A stretch of 64,000 nucleotides of DNA. Source: Stictocephala bisonia. Its lineage: Eukaryota > Arthropoda > Insecta > Hemiptera > Membracidae. Of the stretch, positions 47,230 through 58,584 are shown piece after piece (positions within the stretch are counted from its first letter, which is position 1; each line of letters begins with the position of its first letter). The notes under the pieces were generated by a model. That model had not been told where the DNA came from, did no database searches, and saw nothing but the letters and a program-made list of their open reading frames with translations. The position numbers were made by a program, and so were the translations under genes. Where the stretch lies: NCBI GenBank assembly GCA_035578905.1, contig JAQJVL010000173.1, forward strand, positions 1 to 64,000, given 5' to 3'.

Positions 47230-49796
47230 TCACACGTTCTACTCACAACAGTTGTCGTATCACCACGATCTCGGAGTGATAAGACTACTGATAAGGATGG
47301 CAAGTGGTCAAGTATTTCATGTAGATTGGTCTGATTTGTTAAATGCATGTAATGTTGATGAGGCTGTTGATTGTTTCTATAGTAATTTGTATGATGTTAT
47401 GAATCAGTGTGTGCCCGTTTATCGTAAATCTAAATCTAAGTATCCGCCTTGGTTTGATGGTAAATTGATTAATTTGATTAAGAAAAAAAAATAGAGTTAG
47501 ACGAAAATATTTGAAGTACAGAATTTCTGGCACTTTTAATGAATATAAATAAATAAGAAGTAAAATTAAAGTTGATGTAAAGAAAGCATTCCAAAATCAC
47601 ATTAATAATGTAGAAAACAATTTAAAGTTGAACCCTAAATCTTTTTGGAATGTGATTAATAAGCTGAGATTGACGGATGGCAGACCGGCTGTTATGAGAC
47701 TAGATGGGGAAGAGTTAGAGAGAGAGCCCTGCACAGATAGCTGAAAAGTTTGCACAGTACTTTAGCTCGGTGTATGACCACTGCCAGCTGGACAGTGAAG
47801 AGCTGTGGAGCCGCGCACTCCGCTCGCCGGCCTTGCCGGGTATTCCTGCTATGACACTGCCCGCTGTTACCCACGACGAGGTTTTGCTAGCTCTTCGTAA
47901 ATTAAAACCTAAAGCTTCTGTTGATCCTGATGGTCTACCTCCTTTCATTTTCAAGGCGTGTTCTGATTTATTGGTTGCTCCTTTGCTTCACATATTTAAT
48001 ATTTCTATCTCTAACTCTCAAATTCCTACTGTTTGGAAACGTGCAAAAGTTACCCCTATTTTTAAGAAAGGCCAGAAATGTGAAATACGAAATTATAGGC
48101 CTGTATCAATTTTGTCAACTCCTGACAAAGTGTACGAGTACATACTGTTCAATAGATTATTTTATCACGTAAAAAGTTTTATTAGTCCTCATCAGCATGG
48201 TTTCTTTCCTGGCCGATCAATAACATCTAATCTGTTAAAATTTTAGTGAATTCTGTATATCTGCCTTGGATAAGGGTGGTCAAGTAGATGTCATATATAC
48301 AGATTTTGCGAAAGCGTTTGATAAAGTGGATCATTTGACATTGCTTTCAAGATTACATTATTTTGGTTTATCTTCTTCTTTAAAAAAATTATTTGCGTCC
48401 TATGTATCCAGAAGAATTCAGTACGTTTCTTATGAAGGAGCTGTTTCATTCAATTTCCATCCCGAGTCTGGAGTTCCACAGGGGTCTAATTTAGGGCCAC
48501 TTCTGTTTATTATTTTCATAGATAATATCACATCATCAATAAAAAATTGTCAATTTTTGATGTATGCGGATGATCTAAAAATCTTCAAAAATATCGATAG
48601 TGTTTCTGATTGTATGCAGTTACAAGATGATTTAGACAACCTCTTTCAATGTAATTCCAATAATTTAAAATTTAATCTGGATAAGTGTTCTGTTATTCGT
48701 TTTTCCAAAAGATCTGACAAAAATATATAGTTTACTCATATTATAATATGGGTGGCGTTCAACTAGCATCCAATAAGTCCATTAAAGATCTGGGCATCAC
48801 GTTTGATGAGAAATTTACCTTTGTTAATCATGTTATATCTATGTGTAAATCTTCATTTGCGGTTCTAGGCTTTATCCGTAGATCTACTAATTTCTTAAAA
48901 AATGCCAATTTAATCAAACTTCTATTTTGCTCCTTAGTACGATCTAGATTAGAATTTGGTTCAGCATCTGAACATTCTCAACCTCTCAGATATGGTTAAG
49001 AATGTTCAGAAACAATTTTTGAGGTTTTTGTATTTCAAGGAATTTGGTCACTTCACAACAGTGATTCCATATTCGGAGCTACTATCGATATTTCATTTAG
49101 ACTTTCTGAGTGTGAGGCGGAAGGTGGCTATGTTGGCTTGCCTGCATAAGCTTGTGGGTGGTGGGCTCGACGACTCGGCTCTATTGTCAAAACTACAATT
49201 CAATGTTCCTCGGCCCAATACAAGGAGTCGTGTGTTGTCCACTCCCCGCTTTTCTCTACCAACCTGTCTGCTAACTCTCCACTCGATGTTATGATTAGGC
49301 TGCACAATTCGCTTTCCGTAAATGTTGATATTTTTAGTTATTCGTTAAACAATTTTTTAAAAGCTGTAAACACCAGTATGCATTAATTTAGTATATTGTA
49401 AAATTAATTTATTGTAACATTTTTTATTGATCTAATTAACGGCATTGTAATTTATTAATTTCAACATATTTTAATTGTACGTTTTTATTTGAGCTTGTGC
49501 AGAATAATTGTCTTGTAATATCTTATTTAAATATTTATTAACCCACTTTTTATATGTTTAGTTTGTTGTATGATTAAATAACCTAATAAATTTTGACCGA
49601 GCATAATCTCATGTGTTTGCAAGTTTAATATATTTATTATTTGTTGTTTGCTTTTCTGTAAGCTGTGAAATGATTCTTGAAAGACTACATTCCTCGATAT
49701 TTATACACTGTATTATTTTAATGCAACATTGTAATTGGGTTTTAATGCCTGTAATGTATGCCTTTTGTCAATAAATGAATTTGAATTTGAATGTTA
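47230..49796 (+). pseudogene. Broken jockey-like non-LTR retrotransposon
   Basis: Frames in order: the end of the endonuclease/linker (47252-47494, with KSKYPPWFDGKL), lost at an A9 run that shifts the frame; the RT N-terminal part (47770-48246) with ALRKLKPKASVDPDGLPPF, KVTPIFKKG, NYRPVSILS and HGFFPGRS; after a stop, motif A TDFAKAFDKVDHL, motif B SGVPQGSNLGPLLF and motif C YADD (48266-48730); after another stop, SIKDLGITFDEKFTFVNHV; and after a shift near 48985, the C-terminal part to about 49294. The 3' end reads AATAAATGAATTTGAATTTG at 49773-49792. At least four lesions disable it, yet the catalytic residues are kept, so it is younger than the relics at 9.6 and 16.5 kb. The 5' end, with most of the endonuclease, is missing. 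Confidence 0.9.
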
Positions 49797-49837
49797 GTAC
49801 AATGTAGGTGTTACCATTGTATTAACATGATTGATTA

Positions 49838-49990
49838 ATGTATGATACGCCTTGCCTTGGTCGATCATTGGACAGGCTTCGGAGGGTATTCCAAGGTTCG
49901 TATCCCCAACTAAACTAACGGTCGGTACTTCAGTCGTTGAATAAAGTTCACGCACATGCTTGTAGGTCCAAGTGAACTGGAATTGAAAAT
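49838..49990 (+). mobile_element. SINE family B, decayed copy
   Basis: A decayed B box (CCAAGGTTCGTATCCCCAAC) is followed by the family tail CGGTACTTCAGTCGTTGAAT, AAAGTTCACGCACATGC and GTCCAAGTGAACTGG. The A-box end is poor. Confidence 0.75.
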
Positions 49991-50026
49991 ATTCGTAGCA
50001 TTCCAAACTATGAATTAGTGGGCAAT

Positions 50027-50452
50027 AGTGGCGCAGTGATGTAATCCAGCTACATGGGGACTAAGTATTGTGGATATTGAAGGCGATAGTTGTAATCGAT
50101 CTTGGTTTACTTAAACCGACGTTGCGTCCGCTCAGCGGTTGATATCGGCGTGAACATTACTACAGAAGTTTGGAGTATCCAATTTTGGTGATAGTGAAGG
50201 GGAGAGATTATCTAACATCTGAAAATCAAACCAGTACAACGTGGTTCAGATTCCATGTAAATCGGTAGGTCCCTTAGTTTCCTTGGCTATCAGACTATTA
50301 ATAAATGGTTGTTTCTGAGCACGAGTCGATCTCATTTAGTAGCCAGAGACTACAAAGGTCATCCACATTTACTTTACACTCGCGTAATCATTCCTATTCA
50401 CCTTTGAAAACGTACAAAGTTGCGTCGACGCCTCATATCTAAGAATATATTT
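50027..50452 (+). mobile_element. SINE-like family A, near full length
   Basis: It starts with AGTGGCGCAGTGATGTAATC and CAGCTACATGGGGAC, then ACCGACGTTGCGTCCGCTCA, AATCAAACCAGTACAACGTG and GTTGCGTCGACGCCTCATAT. A short deletion lies near 50195 compared with the 3.8-kb copy. Confidence 0.8.
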
Positions 50453-50469
50453 GTACAAGGTTAATGATA

Positions 50470-50680
50470 ATCCACCCACCCTCCCTTAAATTTACGTTGG
50501 TGTTAGTCTACCCACTCCCCCAATACGTATTGTCGTACTGAAACCCACTCAGACATAGTTTTATTGATATTTATAAAGGAATTAACATCTACCCACACAA
50601 CTTTGAATGGACTGTGGTTATGGAATATACAAACCAACGTACGCGTTCGGGTGGGTGGGTGGGTTATTACCGATGTACGG
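50470..50680. repeat. Dispersed minisatellite with a strand switch
   Basis: The left part (50470-50610) is C-rich (CCACCCACCCTCCC, CTACCCACTCCCCC, AACCCACTCAG). The right part (50640-50680) is G-rich with GGGTGGGTGGGTGGGT at 50649-50664. The two orientations face each other across about 30 bp of unique DNA. Confidence 0.7.
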
Positions 50681-52259
50681 CTGAGTTAGTGTAGTTGCTT
50701 AATAATATTAATCCATATAGGAGCCTGGATCATTGGATAATACTAAACTGTCTTAATATCAAATTCCACCATACCAATAATTATTTAGGTTTACTCTTGC
50801 CACCTTTGACTTTTTTTGGCCACAGGATATGTTGTTTCTTCAGTTACTATCTTTAAGAAATGCAAGTTGTATTTTTCATTTTTTCTTATACATAGTTACA
50901 TAAAGCTTATTGAACTCTTTATACATTATTTTTATAGTTAGAATCCCAATGTTCTTGACTCGAAGACAGCTGGAATCCAATAACATGAAAATGCACTGAA
51001 CGCCCAGAATAGCCCTTGGTTTAGGTCCCAGCTGCCCTGTGTTTGGAGTTTTATTGGCATCAGACATTTCCTTGTAATATCGCTCTCTGGGCCAATATTT
51101 TATGGATATCAAATACGTATAACTTCTTACACCCAATATATTAGTTTATTTAACAACTCAAAGTGTTTACTATTATTATTCTTATAAAACTGGTATATGA
51201 TCTAGATAATAAACGATAGAGTTTGGTCTTAAATAGATTTTCGAACGTAATTTAAATGCAAAGATCAATGTTTAAACAGACTAATCATTCTATGGTCACG
51301 TTTATAATTTATATATATGTAATTATGTCATGAATTCAAATTAATATTTGACTATGTATAAGTAAATTTTGAAAAAACAAAAATCTAAATTTACTTATAC
51401 AATATAAATTTATGAAATAGCAAAATGTTGTAATATTACCAGTACAAAATATATTCATAAATACACTTATAGCCACCATGTATGATCATTGATCAAAATA
51501 TTTTGATAAATACATTTATTATATTTACAAACACGTTTCAGTGATTAAATTTAGTATTAATTGTATTACATCATTAATTTTAATTCGTAAAAATTAAATA
51601 TAGTAACATTAAATAAAATACATAACTTAGCTATGTGGTCATGCAATAAAGGTGAATCAAACTTAAATACACAATAATCTATGGACACAATTATTAAGTG
51701 ACCACTTTCATAACTCTAAAATTTGAAAACCTTTCTACATATACACGACGCAAATTCAATTTAAAAGGTAAACTGTAATTGTACTATCCATGTAACTTTA
51801 ACGTCTATCTCAGTACCTTCTACAGGCTACTCCAGCTCAACTAGAGTCTACTACCAACTCTAAAAACATGTAATCTCACGACCCAGCTATCATGTACACA
51901 CCAACCTGATAATAGCATAGTTCTTCGTGGACCTACCATCTCTCCTACTATAAACAGACCCTGAGGAACCTTATCACCCATTTACATACTTATGACCGCC
52001 ATCAACTACTCTACATAAGTTCTCCTCATAGTACTGATATACACTAAACCTCCCATATATGCCAAATAAACAAGATACTAAGGAACTCCAGAACATGGGT
52101 AATAATTTGAACTTTATAGCGTTGAAACTCTACTAATATGAGATAGTTTAAATTTAAAAAATGAATATAATATATTAAATAATTTATGCTTACTATAAAA
52201 GTTCTTTGTATAATTGAGGTATAAATTTTAGAACACCTTCGTAAGGCTTACATTAAGTT
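50681..52259. other. Unassigned tract, including a G-poor zone
   Basis: No gene was recognised. Imperfect inverted 14-bp arms (GTATAAGTAAATTT / AAATTTACTTATAC) lie at about 51356-51402. From about 51780 to 52090 the plus strand is poor in G and rich in C, A and T, with loose repetition of CTACT and CCAACTC strings. Confidence 0.4.
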
Positions 52260-53010
52260 TTGCATATGATGTGTAGTTGAGTAGATGTCAAGTCTTATAT
52301 GTGATGGATGAGAGGGTAAAAGTCAAGTTATTCATGTGATGTGTAGCTGGATAGACGTCAAGTCTTATGTATGTGTTGGTTGGGTAGACGTCAAGTCTTT
52401 TATGTGTTGGGTGACTGGGTAGACGTCAAGTGTTATATGTGTTGTTTAGTTGGGTAGACGTCAAATGTTATGTGTTGGTTGGTTAGGTAGATATTAAGTC
52501 ATAAGTGTTGGTTGGTTAGGTAGACGTCAAGTGTTATATGTGTTGTTTAGTTGGTTGGTTACGTAGACGTTAATTCTTATATGTGTTGGTTGATTAGGTA
52601 GACGTCAAGCCTTTTATGTGTTGGTTGGTTAGGTAGACGTCGAGTTATGCATATAATGGGTGACTGGGTAGACGTCAAGTGTTATACGTGTTGTTTAGTT
52701 GGGTATACGTCAAATGTTATGTGTTGGTTGGTTAGGTAGACATTAAGTCATATGTGTTGGTTGGTTAGGTAGACGTCAAGTGTTATATGTGTTGTTTAGT
52801 TGGTTGGTTACGTAGACGTTAATTCTTATATGTGTTGGTTGATTAGGTAGACGTCAAGTCTTTTATGTGTTGGTTGGTTAGGTAGACGTTGAGTTATGCA
52901 TATAATGGGTGACTGGGTAGACGTCAAGTGTTATACGTGTTGTTTAGTTGGGTAGACGTAAAATTTATATGTGTTGGGTCGGTGGGAGACGTAAAGTTTC
53001 ATATGTATTG
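52260..53010. repeat. GT-rich tandem array with a 249-bp higher-order unit
   Basis: Basic units of about 35-45 bp share TTGGTTAGGTAGACGTCAAG and TTATATGTGTTG. The string GTGACTGGGTAGACGTCAAG recurs at 52411, 52660 and 52909, exactly 249 bp apart, and the order of variant subunits between these points is repeated almost base for base. So two full higher-order units and a partial third are present. The array is not coding. Confidence 0.93.
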
Positions 53011-54815
53011 GTTAGTTGGTTAGTAGTCGTGTTAACAATATCCAGACATACTAACAAAGTATCTAACAATTCTAGTGCTTTATACATTAAGTCACCACAG
53101 GTCTTAAACGTCCCTTCCAACCCCCTACGATATATGACCATCCACACATCATACGAGTTAAAAAAAATTGATTAATTTTGTGTGTAGTTTGATTAGTTGG
53201 AACTGATAAAATTTGGAATCCATAATGCTTTACTTTTATCAAAATATAATATCTGATAAAACTGTTGATAAAAGTTGGCTCAAAATATACTGAGCCAACA
53301 AAATAACTTATTTTGTGTTGGCTCAGCCTTTTCATGTTTAATCGGAGGGGACACATTGAAAGTAGTAGCCTAAAAAATGGGAATAATCTATGGTAATATG
53401 TATCACGTTTATAAAACGTTAACAGTCAAGTGATTTTAAACTTTATGTTTACACTAGGGACAGTCCTTGCTTCAGGACGGGCTCTCTACACTTGCTTACT
53501 CTACCCTCCGTGGTCCTCTCCAAACCTCAAATCAATATAAAAGCACATCTTGCTGCCGTTTTCATAGATAAAAATTTTCTATTGTCTAGAAAACTATTAA
53601 GTGTACTATTGGGGATGAAAGTAGTTCAATGACGTAGGAATCGATAGAAATTTTGAAGATTTCATAATGAGAACCAAATCAGCTAATGTTTTGTGTCATA
53701 TTTATGTTTTTATACTATATGTTTAAAATAAATTATTAAATTACTCTTATGGAAAAAATTAAAAGTTGAATAGTTTTTCTACTCATTAAGAATGGAATTA
53801 CTATAAATCACTTTTCAGAGGGTCTCTACGATACAAAATCTATCTTTCCTCGAATTTCATCAATCTGTTGAGCGGTTCCTGAGATTTCATGATGAGTGAG
53901 TACATCGTGTTTGGATTTTATATACGAATATAAAGGACATTTATCAAACTGTGGAATCCTAATACAATAAATTGACATGCCATAAGAGTATGACATCCGT
54001 TAACCAACACGATAGTCGTTCCAACAGCTATCAACAGAGGCTTATCAGTACATTCAATCATTGTTTGGGCTTGGATGGTTGGGAGTGTGTTTGTACTTTA
54101 ACTTCTGTGTAGTTTGTGTTATTATGTGGGTTGAGTTTGTTATTTTTGTTCCTCTCATCACCGGTATTATTTAAGGTTACTGCTCTGTGTTGTGTAGTTT
54201 CTATAATTTATATTCAGAGTTAATGGCACCAATCTAGAAAGTAAAGAATAAATAATTGGAAAAGAACACTTACAATGTTGAAATTTAATATCAGTATTGA
54301 TGAAGAGATTTAATATTGAATTTTTCACCCACATGTTTTAGTTTCTCCAGTAGCATCACCATTTGCATTAATAACTATATTTAGTTCATTAATTTATTCT
54401 TAAAATTTATTTCCAATTATCTTCTATCACTTTTATATTGTGTCCCTTAGTATAAAGCATAGCTAATCACGTAGATTTTTTAAATTGTAGATTGAAGTTG
54501 AGTTGTATGGAGGGCTTTGCAGCCCTAACTTCGCTTCTTGGAAAATTAAAGGCATTTTCCACTTAACTTCAGTTCAATTCAATCCATTATATTCTAATCC
54601 ATTTAATTTTATTTAAAAGATAGTAAGGAAGAAAAAAACACCTATTCCTATTTCATTAGTCACAATAATCTTAGGGATTAAATTATTTTGGTGTATAGAG
54701 AAATATTTTCTATTCTTTATACAGAACTTAGCCGTGTATAGTAATGTTCTGTTTCCAAAACTTCACCTAACACTTCATGAAATGTTTTTTTTTTTTCGGA
54801 ATATTTACTCTTCAG
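53011..54815. other. Upstream flank or intron before the first recognised gene B exon
   Basis: No exon was recognised. A palindromic stretch with three copies of GAGCCAACA-like strings lies at 53275-53330. A stretch at 53815-53935 (GAGGGTCTCTACGATACAAA, TTTCATCAATCTGTTGAGCG, GATTTCATGATGAGTGAGTA) resembles the conserved tail of invertebrate retroelements. A family C end fragment (GGAGGGCTTTGCAGCCCTAA) lies at 54509-54528. Confidence 0.45.
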
Positions 54816-54981
54816 TTGTCCATGGGGTGAAGTTCCTGATAGTGACACACGATGGGGTGAGACTGTACTCGGTAGCAGGCACCTTTACGGAACTGGTGCT
54901 CCTTAAGGACATGGTAAAGGATGTGGACTATTATTACAACAGGAACGAGGTTTACGCCTTAACCTTTAGGCAGATTATAAG
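54816..54981 (+). CDS. Gene B, exon 1 (first recognised): YWTD-type propeller start
   Basis: The acceptor is TTTACTCTTCAG after a T-rich run, the donor AG|GTGGGC. The 166 bp encode VKFLIVTHDGVRLYSV, LLKDMVKDVDYYYNRNEVYA and FRQII, matching gene A exon 1 block for block. The exon ends in phase 2: its last two bases (AG) plus the first base of exon 2 (G) complete an Arg codon. Upstream exons are not in evidence. The frame is intact. A G-rich minisatellite begins about 100 bp behind the donor. Confidence 0.75.
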
Positions 54982-55084
54982 GTGGGCTCAACTATTGGGA
55001 CGTATATTCTAAGTATTGGTAATGGATCAGTAGACATTGTTATAGAACACGTATTTATTCTATTATTCTATATGTACGTGTTAT

Positions 55085-55225
55085 ACCACTATACGTGTAT
55101 GAGTGGGCGGGTGGGTCAATACCACTGTACGTGTATGGGTAAGTGGGTGGGTCAATACCACTGTACGTGTATGGGTGGGTGGGTGGGTCAATACCACTGT
55201 ACGTGTATGGGTGGGCTGGCTAATA
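55085..55225 (+). repeat. G-rich minisatellite, 32-bp units, about 4 copies
   Basis: Very regular units of GGGTGGGTGGGTCAATACCA plus CTGTACGTGTAT. One unit has four G-triplets with single-T loops (GGGTGGGTGGGTGGGT at 55173-55188), a classic parallel quadruplex sequence, in the sense strand of gene B. Confidence 0.9.
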
Positions 55226-56830
55226 TTTTTGTGATTTTCTAGAACAATAGCTCCTAGCTTGCTAGGTTCAGTTAGTGGCAGTTTTAGAGGTGGGTTAGAA
55301 AGCCAAGGACTGTTTCAGAGCTATTTCTAGTGGAATACTCATGAGAGTTGCTAGCGATAATTTGATTCATCAACTATTCATGTTATATAACACGTACATT
55401 TGTTATATAATATATCGAATGTCTCATTTAAATTCAATAATAACCGCAGCTTACTTAATACTGTGTGTTTTTATGAAAAATGTATTTTTGCTTTTATAAT
55501 ATTGTAGCTGTTTACAATTTTGTCTTTATTTATAAATAAATATACATCTATAGGGTGGAAAAACATTGAAACGCTTTCCCAATTGTTGTATGATTTCACT
55601 TGTAAAACTGAAATCTTGTGTATGGTCATGGTTACAAAGAACATACTTTTTGACGCAATTATAAAGATTTCATCTTTTCAGTAGGACGGCCCATGAGGAG
55701 TTGAACGAAAATCTTTAACGTAAGCCTAGATTCAGTTTGGAATCAAAAGAAAGGTCTAGTCAAGATAAATTAATTGCCGCAAATTTTACTTCGAAATTTT
55801 TATTCTTTTCAGAGTAACGATCATTTGAATTTCAAAGAATCTAATTTGAACAATGCTGTTTCTCCGCTATTTAACGGTTTTAAATAAATTATTCTGATCA
55901 AAATTTATACTTTATGGTTCGCAAGCTTAAAATAAAATTAATATATCAAACTGTCTTTGGAAAAAACGTTATTATGAAAGCGTTTACATATTTTTCCCAC
56001 CCTGTATAAACTCTTATAATCGAAAGCTATCAATCATATCAAGATGTTATTTACGCTATCGCCAGAAGTTTTTCACACACTATTATGTGGCATTTCCAAT
56101 GTTATCACTGATACTGGCTAAATGTCAAATTATTACATGAATAACCCGCTCGAAGCTCAAGATTTATGTTGTTTAGTAATGCTTTTAAACTTCATTGTTC
56201 TGGAGTGGATGGGTCATGAAGCAGTATTTAGGTGTCTAATAATATATGAAGTGTCGTTTAATAAATAATGGTTTATATATTTTCAAGTTATACTGTACAT
56301 AAGATAATTCACTATATAGTTTTATAAATACTCACAATTTTTTGAATTTGTTAAATGTAATGAAATTGTATATATTGTACGTATTGCGTACGTTCAATAA
56401 AAAAAAGGCCAATAAAATATTAACACAGTAAACAGTAAAGTAAATAATGCTCAATTCGCATTAAATTAAATTTAGGTAAATAAGCAATACAATTTAAGTC
56501 AGTATATCTTTTGAAGTGTTAATATACTAATGGAGTCGTATGTGACCTTGTAGTTACAGTTACCTAGGCAACGAGATTTAAATTGTCGTTGTTATCACTT
56601 ATTTTATACACAGATCAAAGTGGCTTTAGGAAATATAAAAGGTAGACTGTTTATTTACTATTAGCTGTTTTGAATGATATAATTTTGAACGCAATCGCTT
56701 AGGGAGAACAGTCTAAGGCTTGAAAGGTGGTTATGTTATAATTAATTATCTCCTTATTTTAACACTAGCTGGGTAGCTTAATCTGGGTGGAGCAGCAGCA
56801 ATTAGATATTTACAAAGGTTTACAACAATT

Positions 56831-57000
56831 AATGTATGTTTTGTTTGTATTCAGGACTTCCCTGGAGGGCCAGCTGACGTAGGTGTATGAGCCTCTGGTA
56901 GATCCTCAAGACGAGTACCACCTCTGTGGCTGTAGACTGGGTCCACGATAAGCTATACTGGACAAGCAGAGCTGTCCTGATCCTTCACTGGGCAGAACTT
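56831..57000 (+). pseudogene. Dead copy 1 of the gene B exon 2 front (170 bp)
   Basis: It starts with the intron end (AATGTATGTTTTGTTTGTATTCAG, acceptor at 56854) and the first part of exon 2. A TAG stop appears nine codons in (56880-56882). A 5-bp deletion (CACCTCTGTGGCTG against CTCACCTCCCTGGCTG) then shifts the frame. The copy stops at GGGCAGAACTTAATGT, before the second half of the exon and its donor, and runs straight into copy 2. Confidence 0.85.
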
Positions 57001-57175
57001 AATGTATTTATTGTTTGCACTCGGGGCTTCCTTGAAGGGCCATCCGACGCATGAGTATGAGCCTCTGGTAGATCCTGAAGACGAGTACCGCCTCAGCTCC
57101 CTGGCTGTAGACTGGGTTCACGACATGCTATACTGGACAAGTGGGGCTGTCCTGATCCTTCACTGGGCAGAACTT
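57001..57175 (+). pseudogene. Dead copy 2 of the gene B exon 2 front (175 bp)
   Basis: The reading frame stays open (EYEPLVDPEDEYRLSSLAV, then YWTSGAVLILHW) and is very close to the functional exon, but the acceptor AG has changed to GG (ACTCGG at 57019-57024) and there is no donor. It joins copy 3, the working exon, at AATGTATCTATTGTTTG. The unit length is 175 bp. Confidence 0.85.
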
Positions 57176-57199
57176 AATGTATCTATTGTTTGTACTCAG

Positions 57200-57433
57200 G
57201 ACTTCTCTGGAGGGCCAGCCGACGCAGGAGTATGAACCCCTGGTAGATCCTGAAGACGAGTACCGCCTCACCTCCCTGGCTGTAGACTGGGTCCACGACA
57301 AGCTGTACTGGACAAGTGGGGCTGTACTGATCCTTCACTGGGCAGAACTGAATGGTTCAAACAGTCGCGTCCTTCTTCGCTGTTGTTACATCGAGAAACA
57401 CCTGAACAAACTAATGGTGGACCCCTATGTAGG
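57200..57433 (+). CDS. Gene B, exon 2: YWTD-type beta-propeller segment
   Basis: The acceptor is TTTGTACTCAG and the donor AGG|GTAAGT. The 234 bp encode 78 residues: EYEPLVDPEDEYRLTSLAVD, WVHDKLYWTSG (the YWT of the blade signature), HWAELNGSNSRVL and KLMVDPYVG. This is the third of three tandem copies and the only one with acceptor, donor and full length. The last two bases (GG) join the first base of exon 3 to give Gly. It is equal in length to the gene A exon 2. Confidence 0.85.
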
Positions 57434-58584
57434 GTAAGTAAATAGAAACAACAATGTGACTCTTTTGACTGAAACTCAGAAAAGACTGGAACTGGTAATG
57501 GAGCTAGACGTAAGTGATGTTTCTGTAAAAAAAGCTCTAATTTCCTTAAACAACTTTTAGCTTTCACCGTATCAACTTAACATGTATATATTGATAACAA
57601 ATAAAAGATAAGTTGTTAAAATAAAAGGTGACTTACTTTAACAAGTGACTATTTTGTACATGTTTATAACAGTACTTTAAAGAAACTAGTATATTTAAAT
57701 TTCCTTAAAACGTTTGTGGTCCCGTAATTTAAAACGACTTGCCAGTAAGACTTATGGGTGGGTGGGAGGGTCAATACCATTGTACGTTTATGGGTGGGTG
57801 GGAGAGTTAATACCATTGTACGTTTATGCGTTGGTGGGAGAGTCAACATCATTGTACGTTTGTGAGTGGGTGGGAGAGTCAATACCGTTGTACGTTTCTG
57901 GGTGGGTGGGAGAGTAAATACCGTTGTACGTTTATGGGTGGGTGGGAGAGTCAATACCATTGTACGTGTAAGGGTGGGTGGGAGAGTCAATACAACTGAA
58001 CGTTTATTGGTGCACGGGAGAGTCCATACCACTGGACATCTAAAATGTGGGTGGGAGGGTAAATACAATATAGTATAGTACACAGCTATAGTAACTTACC
58101 TCAATCATAAAATTTTCTAAACATATAGAACATTTTGTCACATTGATTCTGAACATTTCTCTAAACGTTTTATCATCTATGATTTTCTTAAGTCCCACAC
58201 ATTAAAAACTCTCAGAGACTACCTACATTCTTGAAATAAATGGCTTAGAAGTATTTCTCAGAAGTGATCCATGTCTACTGATCTTAGGTAAAATCAAATT
58301 TCAACCCCTATACAAAGACACAACTTTAAAGATCACCCATATTTAATACAACAATTTGTTTCGTAAGCCTTCGTCCTGATTAATTACACTTATAAATTAA
58401 TGTTTTCAAATATAGCATGTGTTGATAATGGGATTTTATTGTGATATTGTGCGCATTTTACTTAATATAACGATAAACAGACATACTCGATACGTAATTG
58501 TTAACCATGCATGTTATTCTTTATCAACTATTAGAAGTTTGTTTATTATTGGAAGAGTGGTCGAACATTGGGTATTTATTTCAG
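57434..58584 (+). other. Gene B intron between exons 2 and 3
   Basis: GTAAGT donor to TTTATTTCAG acceptor. Apart from the minisatellite at 57752-58062, the rest is AT-rich and unassigned. Confidence 0.65.
57752..58062 (+). repeat. G-rich minisatellite, 36-bp units, about 8-9 copies
   Basis: Units of GGGTGGGTGGGAGAGTCAAT plus ACCATTGTACGTTTAT, a 36-bp variant of the 32-bp family carrying an AGAG insertion. Each unit has three G-triplets. Long frames on both strands across it are repeat artefacts. Confidence 0.9.

Larger units (their letters stand above)
54982..57199 (+). other. Gene B intron between exons 1 and 2
   Basis: It contains the minisatellite at 55085-55225, about 1.6 kb of AT-rich DNA without recognised features, and two non-functional copies of the start of exon 2 (56831-57175). 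Confidence 0.6.

Noticed and set aside
56831..57433. Mutually exclusive alternative exons in gene B
   Set aside because: Copies 1 and 2 lack a donor and the end of the exon; copy 1 has a stop and copy 2 has lost its acceptor.
57664..58083. Open frames of 139 and 70 codons on opposite strands
   Set aside because: Both arise from the 36-bp minisatellite; the periodic translations have no domain.
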